From positions 1-64,000 of the forward strand of contig NZ_JOJE01000014.1 of the NCBI RefSeq assembly GCF_000720255.1: DNA of 64,000 nucleotides, given 5' to 3'. Both the position numbers and the translations under genes were made by a program. This document shows, piece after piece, positions 63,386-64,000 of the stretch (within the stretch, counting starts at the first letter, position 1; each line of letters starts with the position of its first letter). The notes beneath the pieces were generated by a model. The model saw only the letters and a list, made by a program, of their open reading frames with translations. It did no database searches and was not told the DNA's origin. Source of the DNA: Streptomyces griseus subsp. griseus (lineage in GTDB: Bacteria > Actinomycetota > Actinomycetes > Streptomycetales > Streptomycetaceae).

Positions 63386-64000
63386 ATGACGGAAATTCTT
63401 GTGCAGGTGGGTTCGGAGGAGCGGGTTCCTCCCGTGACCAGGGTCGTTGAGCACCCTGCATGGCCCGTGCTCAAGGATGCCGTGGAGCAGATCCGGCCAT
63501 GGCAGTCGAAGGACGGGTCGATCGACTTCGAGGCCGAGGGTGCCCCCGACCCGGCGGACGCCGAGCTCGCCGTTCGGCGTGTCGTGCACGCCGTCGAGGC
63601 GCTGTCCCCGCTGCTCCCGCACGACGCCGACTACCACGCGGCGCTCGTGAAGGACCTGCACCGCTGGGCCGACGGCGGTTTCCGCGTGCCGGACTTCCTC
63701 GACTCGCTGCTGGCCTTCCAGCCCGCCGCCGACCGCCGCGACGGCCTGCAGCACCTGGTCGTCTTCCCGATGTACACGCAGAACGGCAACCCCGACCGCA
63801 ACCTCGAGGCGGTCGTGCTGCGCATGGTCTGGCCCGAGTGGCTGGCCGAGCTGGAGCGCACCCGCTACGACAACCCGCTGTTCTGCGGCATCACGTTCGA
63901 GGACTTCACGGCCGGGTACGACACCAATTCCGCCGTCCTCTTCCCGGAGACCATCGCCGTGCGCGAGGCCCCCGAGCGCTTCAGCTGGGGCGGCATCTTC
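63386..64000 (+). CDS. DUF6421-type protein, N-terminal part (runs off the window)
   Basis: 205 codons are visible, starting MTEILVQVGSEERVPPVTRV with TGGAGGA eight bases before the ATG. It is cytoplasmic, with no signal or membrane helix. The blocks HLVVFPMYTQNGNPDRNLEAVV, LRMVWPEWLAELE and FCGITFEDFTAGYDTNSAVLFPE are very strongly conserved in Streptomyces proteins that I recall as DUF6421. Function unknown; the high conservation suggests an enzyme with a core role. Confidence 0.82.
   Translation, partial: MTEILVQVGSEERVPPVTRVVEHPAWPVLKDAVEQIRPWQSKDGSIDFEAEGAPDPADAELAVRRVVHAVEALSPLLPHDADYHAALVKDLHRWADGGFRVPDFLDSLLAFQPAADRRDGLQHLVVFPMYTQNGNPDRNLEAVVLRMVWPEWLAELERTRYDNPLFCGITFEDFTAGYDTNSAVLFPETIAVREAPERFSWGGIF

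Noticed and set aside
63107..63754. Minus-strand gene of 215 codons over the DUF6421-type start
   Set aside because: It is antisense to a highly conserved coding sequence that has a good RBS, and matches no family.

Overview
The window is high-GC actinomycete DNA, almost certainly from a Streptomyces or close relative. Third codon positions are strongly G/C, GTG starts are common, ribosome binding sites are GGAGG-like, and secreted hydrolases carry long Sec or twin-arginine signal peptides. No rRNA, tRNA or CRISPR array was seen.

Region 1 (about 1-30.5 kb) is a plant cell-wall glycan degradation island. It holds a GH43-CBM42 exo-arabinofuranosidase, a CE2-type esterase, a GH27-CBM13 / GH43-CBM6 / CE1-CBM2 set, a GH12-CBM2 endoglucanase behind a perfect CebR-type palindrome, a GH62 arabinofuranosidase, a beta-helix glycosidase with CBM13, and a CE3-type esterase with CBM13. 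It ends in a five-gene co-directional run: GH54, a GH39-like enzyme, GH59, GH29 and CE1, each with a ricin-type CBM13 module. Together these activities suit arabinan, arabinoxylan and especially fucosylated, arabinosylated galactans such as arabinogalactan-protein glycans or gum. There is no transporter and no intact regulator in the island. The only local LacI-family gene is broken. The island also holds fragments of a second GH54 gene, an aldo/keto reductase, a tartrate-dehydrogenase-like gene and a transposase, so it has been actively rearranged.

Region 2 (31-43 kb) is mostly housekeeping and accessory genes: a YCII protein, a Vat/CatB-type acetyltransferase, a 14-TM drug exporter divergent from a TetR regulator with paired operator-like palindromes, an FUSC-family membrane protein followed by a duplicated fragment of its own C-terminal domain, a lactonase-fold protein, a CbiX-like chelatase, uracil-DNA glycosylase, a BNR-repeat protein and an Rv1733c-like membrane protein. 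At 42.6-43.2 kb the 3' parts of two divergent genes (AidB-like acyl-CoA dehydrogenase and PaaX-like regulator) are joined head to head, as expected if one deletion removed both 5' ends.

Region 3 (43.3-47.3 kb) is a second, smaller wall-degradation cluster. It has a PL3 and a PL1 pectate lyase, a GH62 remnant with a CebR-like site just upstream, and a CE1-CBM2 esterase.

Region 4 (47.4-64 kb) is conserved chromosomal backbone: a DUF2087 regulator, an old-yellow-enzyme-type oxidoreductase divergent from an ArsR regulator, an FprA-like ferredoxin reductase, a DUF305 lipoprotein divergent from an LVIVD-repeat protein, TetR, HAD and PAP2 genes, an M56 peptidase, a DUF5134 membrane protein, an FUSC-MarR pair with a 24-bp coding tandem repeat, VOC and GNAT proteins, a glycerophosphodiester phosphodiesterase and the start of a DUF6421-type gene. 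Most regulatory sites listed are palindromes found by eye; their binding proteins are inferred.
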